NCBI GenBank assembly: GCA_947568835.1
Contig: OX387604.1
Coordinates: 16,273,076 to 16,337,075, forward strand
Direction: 5' to 3'
DNA: 64,000 nt
Source: Protonemura montana
Lineage: Eukaryota; Arthropoda; Insecta; Plecoptera; Nemouridae
Position 1 is the first letter of the stretch, and every line of letters begins with the position of its first letter. The position numbers were made by a program, and so were the translations under genes. This document shows positions 10,690-25,066 of this stretch, piece by piece. The notes beneath the pieces are model-generated. The model was given only the letters and a program-made list of their open reading frames with translations. It was not told where the DNA came from and ran no database searches.

Positions 10690-13638
10690 ATTGTAGTACA
10701 AATAACTTGTTAAATAAGGATACCACTTCCTTTAGGTGAAATTCTACGTGAGCAGCTTCGTTTCTATGTGGGCAGCAATCTTTGAATGTATTTATATTAC
10801 TTTTTTTTCAGTGATACGCACGTCAAACTCAAAGGTTTTGTGGATTTGAACAAATTTTGTTTGACATTATCAATCTCAATAGTAATTATTAATGTCATCA
10901 CCTCTGCTGCTTAAACTGAATTAAAATTAATGATTATTTTACCGTTCACGTAACTTTTGCTATAGACGCATTTTCACATTCCTTACACTGAAGATTTCTT
11001 AAGAAGAGTTTTCAAATAAAAAAAATAATAAATTCGCAGTCTTTTTAGACATCTATAATTGAATATTAGGTACTAAATGAATACTGGAGCCTATACGTGT
11101 TCGAAAAAGGGAACTGATATCATGCAAGTAGCATCTACAACCATTACCAATTACGGGAACAGTAAACATGAGATGAGAAAAACAGAGACATCGCCTTTCT
11201 CGCAGTTTCGTTATTAGATGTATTTTGATTTTTTTTTCTAAATTGATTAACAACAAGCCAGCATTTAAATAATATTACATGAAATTGAATCGACAGCGAT
11301 CGAAAACGAGTGATCGAGAATCGAAAACGATGTTGCATCGTATTTACTTCCTATAGACAGAGTGACCATGATTGATTGATCGCCAACATTGTTATTAATG
11401 TAAAAAATATCCAATTGGTGAATTATCGGCCATAATGATAATAATAACATAAAAAAAAAAAAAAAAAATGAGATTATCATTGAGAATATTATATTTTACA
11501 ACACTTTGTCGATATTGGATATACATTTTATTATTATACCTAATTAATGCTCATTCCTTAAAAAACTGGACACTGCTCACGGCAATTGAAGCGTTTGACA
11601 GTTGCAACAATAGCATTTTGATTTCAACTATTCTACTGCCTAATAATCGCTTCATGCTCCGACAAAACTTATTCCTCAACATTTCTGTTATCTTTCAACT
11701 ACAACAATGCAAATATGCCACATCAACTTTTAGCCGGTCAGCTTTTAGTATTATTAAACAGGTAACAAATTGTGTCTATCAAAATCGCTTCCAAAAACAT
11801 CCCTTCGAACAATAAATTAGTTCTCATTTAACAATATTGTTCCCAAAATTGAATATTCCAGAATAACTCTTCAGCCATCAAGCACAAAATTCTCGCGATA
11901 ATTAAATTTGTTAGACAATACGTCTAGGGATAGGCACACTTACTTTACGACTTACAGTATGACACCATTTCAAACATTAACAATTTTAGGTTAGGCCCTA
12001 GTAGGCGGTAGTGAACACCAAAATAGACTTACATATTTGGTACTACTTGGGGAGTAAAATATGCCAATATAGTAACTGGCAATTACACGGTACTTATATA
12101 TCTCACACATTTTACACTGAGTTTTTAACATCACTAACAATTAGTAAACAGTTATTAAAATTCACGAACAATCATCTTTCTTAATATTTACTTTTTTAAT
12201 ACAACATTGTGTGACAATTTTGGGAAATTTTTAGTTTGCTAAGTGGTGCGAAGCGACAATTACTGGTATTTAATCCACATTTCAAAAGTGAATTGGTGAA
12301 AACCCATCACACATTTACGCTACTGCCACAATGTTGTGGAATATTTTGGAATCCATTTGACCGTTATTTTCAAATATAGGAATGAGGTTTTTAAGTAAAG
12401 TTGTATTATGATTTTGCCCATAGCCGGCCAAAAAAGTGTAAAATAATCTTTCGATAAATGCACATAAATGCAGATTCAAAGAGAGTGAGCTGTTATTTTA
12501 AATGTCTGATTGACGCCAGGTATAAATTACGAGACTCCAAATATTTGAGAGGGTAAATATTTCACATGTAAAATAATTTTGAAATTAAATATTTTCATAC
12601 TCTGTAGCTGACTAGTGAATAGATTAATCATTTTTCTCTCACAAAGCGAATCATGGAATTATTGTAGCATCGCAATCAGAGGCCTTTTTCTTAGTTAAAT
12701 CGGACATTTAGGCATGAAATAATTTAGAAAGATATTCTTCTGCTTGGAGCAGGGTTTACTAAATTATTTTTATTACATTTTAATCGTATGTGTGATAAAG
12801 AATCTTATATAAGTACACGATGCAAATTGTTTGCACGCCTAATGTTCAATTGTCTGCAAGTGCAGCCGTATTTCATAAAGTCCATTTCATTAAAGCATCG
12901 AATTACATATTTTTTAATTTTAATGTACTTATACAATTCCAGCAGCACTTTACTATAATTATTAAAACATCAACCATCACAATCGATAATATCCCTATTC
13001 GCTTGTAAGTCAACTAGTATTAACTGTAATTGCTTTCTTAAGTACTGATTGCAATTGAATTGCACCAACAGCATAACTTGACAGATGACATGGCTGGTAG
13101 CTTATTAAAGCATAACATGTGAGTTGTGTTTGATTGATTGCTTGTTGATCATGTTGATGTGTTGGTTGCACCCGCCGGATCCAGGGTGGTCGCCGTTGAC
13201 GGCGTTGCGTTGTACACATTTTCGTCTCCAAAGGATTGCATCAGCTGTTCATTTTCTTTCCTGACTGCAATCAGGCAGAAAAAGTGTGTTGTAAGTGATC
13301 ACAAATCTCTATACATTATCAAGATGAGGTGAAGTAAGTTGTTTTCATTTAGTTGACTAGATGATGAGTAATATCAGCTCTAAAATTGGGGGTGAGGGAA
13401 TCTGCGCTTTAACAGTTTATTTTCGATTATTTTTTCTTAAAATTTGATGGAAGGCGCTTGTAAATTCACATTCTCATGCTAGTTTAAAAAATATTAACGA
13501 CGTTTTTGACAGAAAAGATAAGAATTTGTGAATATACTAACATTTAAATTGATTATCCGTGTAAATAGCATGACAGCTATAAATGATATTTCCACAACGG
13601 TGTTTTCTGGCTCCTTGAGCTTGCCATAGTCAAAAGTC
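10690..13638. other. Intergenic stretch without a recognised gene
   Basis: AT-rich DNA. A 115-codon plus-strand frame at 11468-11815 follows a poly-A run and reads as a low-complexity hydrophobic peptide, so I do not accept it. No tRNA, repeat array or transposon end was recognised. Confidence 0.4.
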
Positions 13639-13685
13639 TCAATTGTCATCGATGCTAAAAATATCTGACTTTGTTACTTTCGTAC

Positions 13686-14532
13686 CTTCTCTTTCTGGTG
13701 AATTGCTATTGAAAGTGCTGTTCGTCAAAGTCACAATTACTAAAATTACGCTAGCCAGTAAGAAGAAAATAAAAAATACGACCACAATCAAAACAACTTT
13801 TTGGCGTCGTCGCTCTTTCGGACTACGATCAACTTTGCGTACATCAAAACGTTCAGAAAAGATAGAACTATTTCGAGAATCACTTCTAAATCTTGTAGAT
13901 CGAACGCTTGACTTCCGCAGAGGGAGATCCGAATTAGAACGGATGCTACTCTGTCTCTCTACCCGCGATGAATTTGTCTGCGAACCACTTCCGCTCAGCT
14001 TCCTCTGAAGCCGAGATGGATCTCGCTTCGTCTCGGTTGTGTCGTGCCGAGATATCCGCGAGCTTCGCAGACTAGAACTTCTTTTAAACGATCTTTGTCG
14101 GTATGCTTCAGACGTTTGCTCCGCTAATTTCTTCGATGATTTTCGTCTCAGATCAAAACCAATACCACCATCAATATCTTTACTTGGAATCAGTTCCTTT
14201 CTAGAATTACGAGTGCACGATTTACGGGAGATACGAACATCTGGAGAATGTTCTCTACTTTCGATGTTCGCTCTACAATTTCGTTTACGTTTCTTTTTTC
14301 TTAAATTCGGCGATCCTTCGGCTTCACAGTTCGAGCAAACCCCGATTTCATCTATAAATGTGACGCGATTGGTAATGGATTCATCTGATTCTCTGCTGAT
14401 TCTCCCTGGTCTTGGACTGTTCGTAAGACTTTTAGAAATATCCCGGCCATCGTCACTAGACACAGCCGAAGTATCCCCAGCTGCCAAATTCGCGAAATCG
14501 TGAAAATCATCTGCATATCCGTTCCTGATCAT
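13686..14532 (-). CDS. N-terminal exon of a predicted type II membrane protein (paralogue C)
   Basis: Minus-strand exon from the ATG at 14532 to a donor after 13686 (GAAG followed by GTACGA), phase 1, 282 complete codons. The N-terminal about 240 residues are hydrophilic and very rich in Arg and Ser (for example SFKRSSSLRSSRISRH), with a short GVCSNCEAEG. A basic stretch KERRRQ comes immediately before one hydrophobic helix (about residues 245-270). The charge pattern predicts N-terminus inside. NST follows the helix as a possible glycosylation site. If the donor is not used, the frame runs on 15 codons to a stop at 13639-13641, giving 297 residues. I prefer splicing because the phase and position match exons at 25067, 31333 and 37456. 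No function is recognised and no downstream exon was found. Confidence 0.6.
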
Positions 14533-17500
14533 TGCGCGCACAAAACTCTGAACAAGCCTCTGATCACACGCTTAAACTACATCTTGTACCCCTCCAGTCA
14601 CCCCTAGCCACCATCTTATCTTTCGCCAAGATTCGGCCAACGCACTGATAAGTTAACACGTTTCGGTTGACGTTTTTAACCGCTAAACAGCGTTGCTTTG
14701 CTCTGTGCCAGCTATCTGGCCGTCACTCTCTTTACGTTCCCGTCAACGTACACAGCGCGCTCCTTCGTATTTTAAACACAGCACCGTCTTTACTTGGTCC
14801 CGATTCAACTGCACACTGATTCACTTTACTGACTTGTGTAATTCACTGCTTGTCTCAAAATGTTTCATCTCTTAAAACTTGGAGCTCATCCTCGTTTCTC
14901 TAATGTGGTGAACCTAAATCTGTGGAGTCCAGTTAGACAGCCATGCGGTAAAGCGTCACTCCTCTCTGCCCCTCTTCTCGACATCCCGTATTCTCCCACC
15001 GACGCTCTGACGTCATTTTACAACGATGCTCGTCATTGCCGACGCTGTTTGATAGTTATTACAATTTTGATATGGCTATTAAATTCGGCGAATAAAAAAT
15101 ACTTGGAGGAGTAGGTATTATAACTTTTGAGTGGAGCATATTTTGGTTAAAAATGCGTGTCGTTAAATATAAACCTCCAACGAAACTCAAAAGCATGCCT
15201 AAGTATAAGTAAGATTTATATCAGCTTGGAGTAAGAATAGTCGCTTACTATGTGGGCCATGTGTTGCCGATACCAGCACAGGAAGATCGCACCTATATAA
15301 TTATTAACCTTTTTTGTAAGTTCTGCATATTTGAAAATGGCCGATGAGCTTGCCAAAACTTAATATTTATTAGAATGAAATTGAATTCGTTCTGTTGGTA
15401 TACCATGGTTAGTTTGCACGCATAAGGAAATATAATGAAAAGGACCAGCATAACGGCATCGGTAATTTTCCAACAACAGAACGGTGAAGAGGGCGAGTCT
15501 ATCCATGGGTGTGAATGTTGTTTTTGGTAGCACCGTTCGAAGCTACAGCTACAAGGAACTTGGGGGGAAAAACACATTTTGGGTTAGTGATCTTTGGCGA
15601 TAGACATGAACACTAAACGGACTCATTTTATAGAGTCTAGATGAAGCTTAATGTTTTTTACGTCGTATCCAAACGTTCCCTGTGCTTTTTTAACGCTAGT
15701 GAAAACTGCACATGTCCAGACTGAATGTATCTCGATCATAATTAAATTTCGATCCCATTCCACCCGTGTTCTAAATTCCGATATTTAACGAAAGCTATTG
15801 CATAGGTTGAAATACTTGTAGCAGTGTTTCATTTTTATTAAATCTTTATCAAATCTTTTCAACTTCACAAGAAATTTGGGAAGACACAATATTTTTTGTT
15901 GCAAGATGTTATTGTTTAAATGATATGGTTTGTAGAGTTTCAATGCTATTTTGTTTACTGATTTTACGAAATGTTAATGTAATGTGTTTGCAAAAACTAC
16001 GTTAACGCACAAAACAAACAATTAGCAAATAATGAAGAAAGTTCATGAATCGGAGAGAATAATAAATCATCCAGGAAGTAAAAAAAAACGTAATTTTATG
16101 TTTTTAGGGTTTACATTTTCTTTAGCAAAGTTTAAAACTGAACACTATTTATAGCAGGCGAACGAACGTTGACGTAAGCAGAGCAAGCACTGTGGAGGAG
16201 TGAAACAGGGCTATGGGGAATGGGTTATCCGCTTTGAGCAGTCTCCCCCCCCCCAACCTTCCTTCCTTGCAGCTTCCCATTTCTTCCCATCGTTCCCATC
16301 TCAACCCTTCTTCTTCCTTCTCCCTTTTCGCTTATCTTAAAACAAAGTTCCCATGCATTCTTAGCTCATTTAATGTGACCAGAGAGGAAATCACAATTAC
16401 TCGAGAGACAATATTTAGGTATATTTCGATCTTAGCTTTGTGTATGGTTAAAAATTGTGTAGAGTGTGTCATTTTGTTGATGCATTTTGTACGAGCAAAG
16501 CCTCAAAAACGCCAGATACATTTATTTGATTCGAGAGGTATTCGTAATAAGTTATAGCAAAGAAACTTCGAAACTGTATCTTGTTTATTAAATAATAATT
16601 CCAATGCGAGTTCGTACAATAATTTCATCTTCCACCTCTTATTTATCCACACACACAACAAAATTGTATTGTTTTGGGGAATGAACAATAATATAATTCA
16701 GTTGAGGTCAGTACTGCTTTTACATGTGATAGATGTCTCCTTGCGATGATTCTGTTTTGTTTGCTGGTTCTTCCCGTTTCTTTTCTGATCCTCTATTAGA
16801 TCGCATACTAAGGTTACACCACGGTTGATCGGGGAAGGGGGGTGGGGGGGGGGGGGAGGGGGCTCTTAACGTCTATACCAAAACATTTTCCTGATATAAG
16901 CCATTCTTGTAGCAGAATACCCGCCAGTCAACAACTAAGTCACATATTATCATGGTAAATTGATAAACTATAGACAAGCTCAATCATTTCTATCACATCT
17001 GAGAAAGCGAGCAAAAGAAAATGTTTAGATGATGTTCCTGTTGATCTGTAGATTCTCAATTGGCTCAAATGCATACACGTTTTGATACGAATTTCACCAA
17101 TTTCTTTGCGCTCAGCCATAAATTAAAATACTTCAGGTACACAGTCCTGAATCGCTTTACTTCTTGACAACTTTAGTCCTTTATACGTTGTTCAAACTCG
17201 TCTTCTCATTTTTATTTTATACGGACTCAAGTTATTGGTTTTCTCTGTCAATACATGAGAGTTTTAGAAGAGATTCGTATAGTGCTATCATAAACTTATT
17301 TACAATCCTGGTCAGCAGACCATCATGATAAGATTCATTCTATAGAATCCTCCTTGACAACGGCTTCAAATCTGGATGGAACATTGTCATGTAGGTATTC
17401 AATGAGATGGACACAACATCTTATCCTAGTGCCATTATAAGGGAAACCATGAAAATTCAATCCTTGTTATATTTATTTTTTAGAAATATTCAAGCATATA

Positions 17501-17582
17501 TCAAGAAAGTGAATCAAGTATACGTTAACATAAGTGTTATAGTTTTTATACTCATGTCTACTCTATCCAACCTCCGCAGGAG
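14533..17582. other. Upstream flank of paralogue C and intergenic DNA
   Basis: The first few hundred bases should contain the promoter of the minus-strand gene that starts at 14532. The rest holds no recognised gene. A G-run (16844-16856) and a C-run near 16246 are the only simple tracts. Confidence 0.35.
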
Positions 17583-17712
17583 TTTTGACAAACAATTTTA
17601 AAACTGGGTTTTGAATGCTGAGTGAAGAACTAAATCTCTCTTAATTTCTCATGGAAATTTAGTTGTTCTTCTTTTCGCATTCAAACCCCAGTTAAAAAAG
17701 TGTTTGTCAAAA
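17583..17712. repeat. 130-bp foldback (MITE-like) hairpin
   Basis: TTTTGACAAACA near 17583 returns as its reverse complement TGTTTGTCAAAA at 17701-17712. The arms also share an AACTGGG, TTTGAATGC and AACTAAAT order, giving arms of roughly 53 bases around a loop of about 20 bases (CTCTCTTAATTTCTCATGGA). No convincing target duplication is visible. It could be a small foldback transposon or a transcribed hairpin. Confidence 0.6.
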
Positions 17713-17799
17713 TAAGTGTTGTTATTTTGTAATAATTCTTAGTTGGCGCTTGAACTCTCTTAAAATCAGTATCAGAATCTGCTTTATAAGTCCATTTAA

Positions 17800-17857
17800 T
17801 TTTGCAGGTCAGTTGTAAAAATAGTGCGTCGTTAAACACCACAAATCAATCAATCAT
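17800..17857 (+). mobile_element. SINE 3' tail fragment
   Basis: GTCAGTTGTAAAAATAGTGC, then GTCGTTAAACACCACAAA and TCAATCAATCA: the end of the 5S-derived SINE family with its (TCAA)n tail. Only the last 60 or so bases are present. Confidence 0.6.
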
Positions 17858-20800
17858 GAAAATATAATCACTCTTTCATGACACTTTTTGTATTTCATTT
17901 TCATACTCGGTATACCCAAGAAGTTTCACCAAGTGGTCCAAGGTCATATCCCTCTTGACTTAAGTTTTGACCATAATCTCAGTAACTTGCAGGTATCTTC
18001 TATCACTAGTTTGCTATGTACGAACTATCAATAGGTAGCAACGAAAGGTATAACGAGCTAGCATTTTCTACCTCGTAATTTATGTAACACACTTTTAACT
18101 CGTTGCAAGATTATTCCATCGTCCTTGCTAAAATTTTGTCGGATAAAAAAGCGTTTATTGGTTTGCTTTCGTTGTCCGTTTTGCTTGCAACTAATAATTC
18201 TATACGAGCCATGAAATAAGCTAATTAAGTAATATTCACAGCGTACAGGAATACAATATACAAATTACAAAATATAATCGACGAGTAAGCATCAAATACA
18301 ATATATCCATTCCATTTCCGTTGAAAAAAATGGTGCCCGTGTCATTAGTTTGTTATTACGTAATTGGCATGATTAGTTGCTACCTTTTATCTGTTTTTTG
18401 TGCGGTGTATTTCTTGAGAGGAGCAGTTATTAGCTCACTGCTGGTGGTTGGGCATCCCACGAATCGATACCGGGTCTAGGGGTGTGGGGTTCCAGCTCGG
18501 ATACTGCTCCATGTGCCTATAGGAGCCAACTCCTGGAAGCGTCTTCCCCCCCCCCCCCCCCCTCCCCTCCCCCACCTTCCCCCACACCACCAAAACCAAC
18601 TCTCTCACTCTCGAAATTGTAGGTGTAGCAACAGCTGATCTGACTTACACTTCAACTGAGTGCAAAGAAACCCTCAAGAAACTTTGATTGATATTGGAAA
18701 ACAACATACTTTTTCATATAATTTTCCCTTAATTTTGAAGAGTATTTCTTTATTTCTTTACTATTTTTCTAACTGGGCATTAACCGTGATAGCCACATGT
18801 ATGCAACTCCGTAATGTAGATGTGTAGTTAAAATTGCATATCCACCTGCTATGTTACGAACCGGGGCGAGCGGGTTAGCCAGACGGGGAATTTTATCAAT
18901 AAATCAAACGAAAGCCAGTATTGCTATGACTTATTCGAACAAACACTAGAACCAGTAACTGTTTTAACATGCCGTATTTTTTAAAAATTTATCTCGCGTT
19001 TCGACTTCCCAATACGTTTTCCATTGCCAATAGGAAATTATATTTGGTGTGCAGCTACGTAGTAACGAGAGAGAAAGAAACAAATCCTAATGTATTTTAT
19101 TTCTCTCACTTGGTGAAGTTCCTGTGTGCTATTTTTACATTTCATTTCATTGCAATTTTATTTATTTCTATCGGTGCTATCAGTTCTGACATTCTGGGTA
19201 CAGAAACTAACAAATAGTATGTGCGGGTTTGCCACACAGATATTATAAAGATATTTCCTTTCGTGAGATTGAACGCATCTGTTAATATACTTTATGAAAA
19301 AAGTATATACACTTTTCTTCCGTTCAATTTCCACTGAAGATGCTATGCTTAGTAATTTTTAAACAAAAAAATTATTTTCTTTTGTAAGAAAATATTTCCA
19401 TTAGATAATTAATAATGTGTCACGTTTAGAAATTTTTAACAAGTACAATTCGAAGGTAAATTACACTACCTGGATTTAAACACTCGTTTAAATTCAAACC
19501 CTGTCCTAAAATCGGTTCTTTTGTACAATTTCACGAGGGTAATCATAAAGTTGCCGGTGCTGTACTGGTTATGTTTCCCACGCTTTACTCTCCAAGCATA
19601 GCTAAACAAAACACTTGAATCGATACCGAGCACCACGGCCAGCATCTCGCAAGGTAGGCTACGTTGATATTACTTGGTACTTGACAGCAAAGAAATAATA
19701 TTATGTTGCTACCTGAAAATAAAATTGTACACAGAGCTGTTCAACAGAATAGCCTATTTTAGCAGATAGTAAACTAGCGATCCATATCGTCCACGTACTC
19801 GAAACGCGAGGGATACGTTATTAATATCGGCGAATATGCGTTAATAATATAAAAGGGAAACATTTTACAAGAATTCACTTAGGGTTATAGTGGTAGACAT
19901 GGTTTTTGACGGTTTTATATGTTTTCAGTTCTCTATTTTTGTAGAGCTAGTTTTGAGGAAGAATGATTTTCTTTGCCTTTCGCGAAGATATGAAACAACA
20001 AGTGGGTTTCTAGTGAAAAAGCGATGACGTGGCGAAGACATGAAAGCTCATGTGTGTAAATTTAAATCTGACAGGGGGCTGGGACTATGCCAAAGATATT
20101 TTTCCAGTTCTTGAATGATTTTTATTTTCCTACTGTTAAAAGAAGATGAAAGGAACTGTCTTCCTTCTCTGCTTTCATTAATTAGGAGATATTCTCATTA
20201 TGGTCTGGCAAAATCTTTTGTTATTTTGCAAGATATTAGCAGATCAATCATACTAGCTGATATTTTTGTTACAATTGATATTTTCTGTTGGCAAACCACT
20301 GCTAATTCACTGCCTTATTTTGGTATTTGAATTTGCATTTTCATCTACGAATTCATTATAAAGAAAAACATACCAGCCTTCTATAAAAGTACCTTTTGTT
20401 TAGGTTCATCTAAAAGCTACTGACGGTTCTGGTTTTGTATATTCATAAATGGATCAGTCTATCTTTGCTCAGCTAGTTCATACGAACGGAGAGTTTATAT
20501 GAGCATGTATTTCTTGTCGTAATTATTAAGTTATTTGCTCTAAGATCAAATTGATTTTCTATCAGATGGTAAACACTTTCCAGCGGGGTAGTATATCGAC
20601 ATGTCACTCTTTGACACATTTCTAAGGCTATCATTTGGCTTACAAAATCGATCTTAACGTCTTTAAGCATATATCTGATCCATGTTTGCTTACAAAAAGC
20701 AAACGCAGTTACAAAGTTAAAAGCATACATCTTATTTCCTAAGAAATGTACTCGCCCCTCATGAAATTCGTGCGTAGAAGTAGAATTTTATTAACCCCCA

Positions 20801-23800
20801 TCATGGTCAGTTTCACGCATGCATGCAGACACGGAACCAAATAACCGTTAACCAAGCGCTTACTCTGTTTACTATTACAGTACATAGGATGATAAATCAG
20901 CTGGCAAATTTTCCCTGGTTTGTGCTTGTAGGTTAGTACGTACGGCTATGGCTGATTACTGATTACATAGTGGCTACGCGCTCTACGATTTAATGTGGAA
21001 TTAAAAAGTTGCCTCAAGAAGCAGATAATATGTGTGACCATGCATGTCCGAGCCGAGCTCCAATTAGAATGGAAATCAGGTCGGTGAATGGACCAGAGAA
21101 ATATTTCCCCGCCTGGAAAAGCTTTATGGTCATTCAAGTCATTGCTTTGTTTTATTTCTTGGTCGAAAATCCGCAGAAGCGAGCTCACAAGTGCTCTTTA
21201 AACAAGAATTTAACACTAGAAAAGGTCAAAATATACAATGCCATTTCCTTTTATTATTGTATATTTGATTAAAAATAAAAATATATACTTTCATATAACC
21301 TATGGTTTTTGTTCCTTAAGCAGTGAGATCACAGATGATGAGACCTTATCCATATTTTCCTTTCTTAGTGAATACGAACATTTTCAAGATACTATTATAA
21401 AGGTTGGAAAAACTCAATCAGTACCATTATTTTGTTCGCACTTCCCTTCCATTAAAGACTCCTTTTTTCGCTGTTCAAATAACAGAAGGGAACGCATAGT
21501 CTTTCGGCTGCTAGAAACGGCCAAATATAGTTAGTGACTTGACAATTTCGTTTCAGGCATTTTATTAGAACGCTCTCAAGTGTACCTCTTTTGCTGTATT
21601 TCAAATTACTTTTGTGTATCAATCGTTATGAGCTTTGCTGGGATTATCTTCTCTTTTGCTAGTCTTGTAAATAATGTCAATGATGTCAGCCTATGCTTCT
21701 GTGAGTCTCAAGTACAGCTCAGAGTTCATTTGATTTAACTTATTCGCAGTCTCTTTACATTATTATAATTTACCAAAGAACATCGACATCATGGTTTCAA
21801 TTTTGCGTTTCTTCTCGTGAATTTCTTCTCGAATTGACGAACTTCTCGTCAATATTTCATTAATAATATATCGACGCAATAGTATAATTTGTTCGTATTA
21901 TTTAAAAATTATAATTTCAGACGGTGTATGTACCTTGAAACATTCTTGCTAATTTTCAAAAGCTTATTTGTTCTTTATGATGGAAACATCCCCTTCAGGT
22001 ACTAGCAACTTGCACAGTGAACTGACCCAGCCTTATAAGTTCATATGTCAAGTCATCAGTATATAATTCTACTTATACCCACATCCCTTAAAGTATTTTG
22101 TGTCCCGAGCACCAGAAGCTGTCTAGCTTATTCATGTGCTACACGCCAGATATTCACCATTTCGTTTGCCCCCATTTTATATTTTGGAAAGTAACGTAAT
22201 TTTCTTGTTTACCAGCAAGAATAGTGGAGAATAACTATAGTATGCCATGGAATTTAAATGCATCTGGTTAAATTTGTAGCAGTACTTTCATAATTACCAT
22301 CATAATTTCAAGGGTTCAACCATGTCCACTGTCTCTTACATGCTAGCTGTTAGCTAGGGTTATGTCTGGTAGAGATTCCATCTCGTTACCCGGACGATTC
22401 CATCTGGAAACATGCAGGGGATGCATTCTATCCATAAATTAAAAGCAACTAGCGAGTCAACACAAAACCACTGTTTTAGTTCTAAATGAAAAGTCTCTCT
22501 GAATTAACATGTGTATCATGTGTCTCTGTGAAAAAGAAGAGCGTGACTGTGAAATAACACAGTTTTTCCCCCGTTTGATGGGAGAACATCATGAACTTAT
22601 GTTGGAATGAAAAATTATACACATGCCCTGAGAAAACAATGATAAAGCAGAGATGGTGCACTTCAACAAACAAATATCGTTCACAAAACGCATCCAGCGA
22701 TGAATTTAGATGTGGAAATGAGTAAGTATGCGATAGTAGTTAGCTGCAAATGACACAACACGTAGCTCTTTACAAGAAATGATGTGTGTACCTACGCGAA
22801 CAAAGCTTTTGTAAAGGAAGTGCAATTTTAAGGTATGAATAAATTTCCTCATACCTTAGTAACTTTCTTTCTATGTCAGTTGGATTTGTGTCAACTATCT
22901 TGATTAACAAATTAGCTTTTAATTACTTTTATTGCGACAGTGGCAAGGTGACATAAGGGCTATTCAATCCATAATTAGTTTTTTTTATAACTCCTTGTGC
23001 ATTGAACAATAACTGTGCCCGTTCCATAACTTTGATCAATTGAGCGACAGTCACCAATGTTACTCATATGGACATCCATTCTTAGGTATAAAACCGCGAT
23101 TTCTCTCCGTTTCTACAACATTCATTCCATTTTTTCAGCCAAAATAAAACTCAATTTTAATTGAAAATATTTTCATATCATGTGTTAATTGATGGAATTT
23201 CTATCAGCGTCTCGGCATCGGCGCTGCATAATCGAAATGTTGCAGCATTGCGTTCTAGCATGTTTCCCGTGACCCGCCTGCCTAGCCACATGCATGACCT
23301 GAAATATACGTTAAGTTCCCTAGTTTTCAAGTCGCGGTATGGGAGTTATCAGGACCAATGCTCACCGTCAACGTGACACAGTTCTTGTTTGAAAATAGCG
23401 TGACTTTGTAGACTTAAAATTTGCATTTAAAGATCACATAGCTACGATTTTTTATTGCGTAATAGAATAAGAAATTTTCGTTCGCATAAGGTACGTCGCT
23501 TTCGCGTGGTTCAGAGCTGTCTTGAGGAACTCTATCTGAACTCGTGTTTTATTTAAAATTACTCGTTCACATTTTAAGAAAAATAAGGGACTAATTTTTC
23601 AATTTTCCTTTAAGTCTCTCTCGATAAGTTTCTACGACCTTATTTCTTTCTTGCTGACATTTCATACGATTGAATTCTTAACAATACACAATTATCTTAC
23701 CAATCAGGTAAACGGAATCAGCTGTACGCTATTCCGCTTTCAATTTCGTAAAGTAACAAAACAGATAGGATGTGAGCTTCTTTACAACGTGTTTTTGTGT

Positions 23801-25066
23801 ATTATGAGACTCTTTGAGTCACAATAGCATCACAGTGAATGAAGTTTGAAGTTTTAAGTTTGAACTCCTAGAAAGCATGTGATTTGCTTGAATTGAGTAC
23901 AATCTAGCATGCGAGAGAAGATCCCAGTCCAAGGACTGCCCCTCAGCATTGCTACACATGAATGAAATATCAGTTTTGATTTTAGTGACGGGATTTGAGA
24001 GTACTTATTATCTCTGCAAAATAGTTCCAGTAGTTCTTATAATTGCTAAAAAAATAACACATCTTGGCCCGAAAATAGCCGAAAAATTATATTATCTTGC
24101 TGAACGGTAAATAGGAATTTTGATGTACTTCTTAATGAAGAAGTTGTAGAAGTACTACTTAATGATGAAGCGATTATGTTGAACACAAACTGGTCGTCGC
24201 TAATATTGCTACAGGTGTCCATTTGATACCAGATCTACTAGATAGTAGATAGGTAAACGGACGATAGCGCAGTATGTGAGGTGGTGGCGATAATTCAATC
24301 AATAAGCTCCTCATCTATATCCCTCACCCAGTCCCTATCACCACCACAGGGCTAACCGTCCCACCACCCGCGTACCACCACCAGCCCATCCATTTGCCAC
24401 CCAGTCTAACCGCTCTTTGGAGCGATTCCCTGTACTCATCCCCGTTCACCCTACATCGATATACCTTGTTGACACTATCCTAAATTGCTCTTGAGAAAAA
24501 TCATCGAGAAGAAATATTGAAGAAAAGAGATAAATATCTTGTAAGTGTACGTCTTTTCTTGGCATATAACTTTCGTTTTTAGGTCAATGGCGAAGAAAGT
24601 TGTATTCTGCTTCGATCTAAATAAGTAATGTACCCGAGCGAAATTTATTTACTCAATGAAAGCTTTTGACGTTTTTCAAATATATTTTGAAGGAAATTCT
24701 AATTTTTATTGATTTTTAGAGTTCTGTCTAGACGAAAAATCTTGACATTGACACCCTTAAATAAAACTACTGTTGGTAAGTCTCATGATGTTGGGTTCAA
24801 GGAATAACGTGTGAATATACGACTACTCAACTAAATCCTGTAAAATCTACCAGTACCATCCGAGCGCCGAATAAAGAAAGCTTACAGCTACGTTACATTC
24901 GTTCCCGTCGATACGAAAATAAAAATAAAATACCAATACTTTAAGCGTGCATTTCCTTCGATAAAAACAAACGTGCGTGTATTCATTGAACATCCTTACA
25001 AAACCGACGAGGGAAAATGATAAGAGAACTGCGACACATCGAACTACGTCCCTAAGCATCACTTAC
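17858..25066. other. Long stretch without a recognised gene
   Basis: About 7 kb without a supported coding region. A 17-base C run lies at 18546-18562 within a GC-richer block (18410-18620) that may be an unrecognised short repeat. Another GC-rich island at 24255-24460, with many CCACC motifs, is also unassigned. If paralogue D continues downstream, its next exon (phase-1 acceptor) could lie here, but none could be chosen. Confidence 0.35.

Noticed and set aside
11468-11815. 115-codon plus-strand frame
   Set aside because: AT-rich hydrophobic low-complexity peptide after a poly-A run; no homology or splice context.
18410-18620. GC-rich block with a C run, possible SINE
   Set aside because: No second copy, duplication or promoter boxes recognised in the window.
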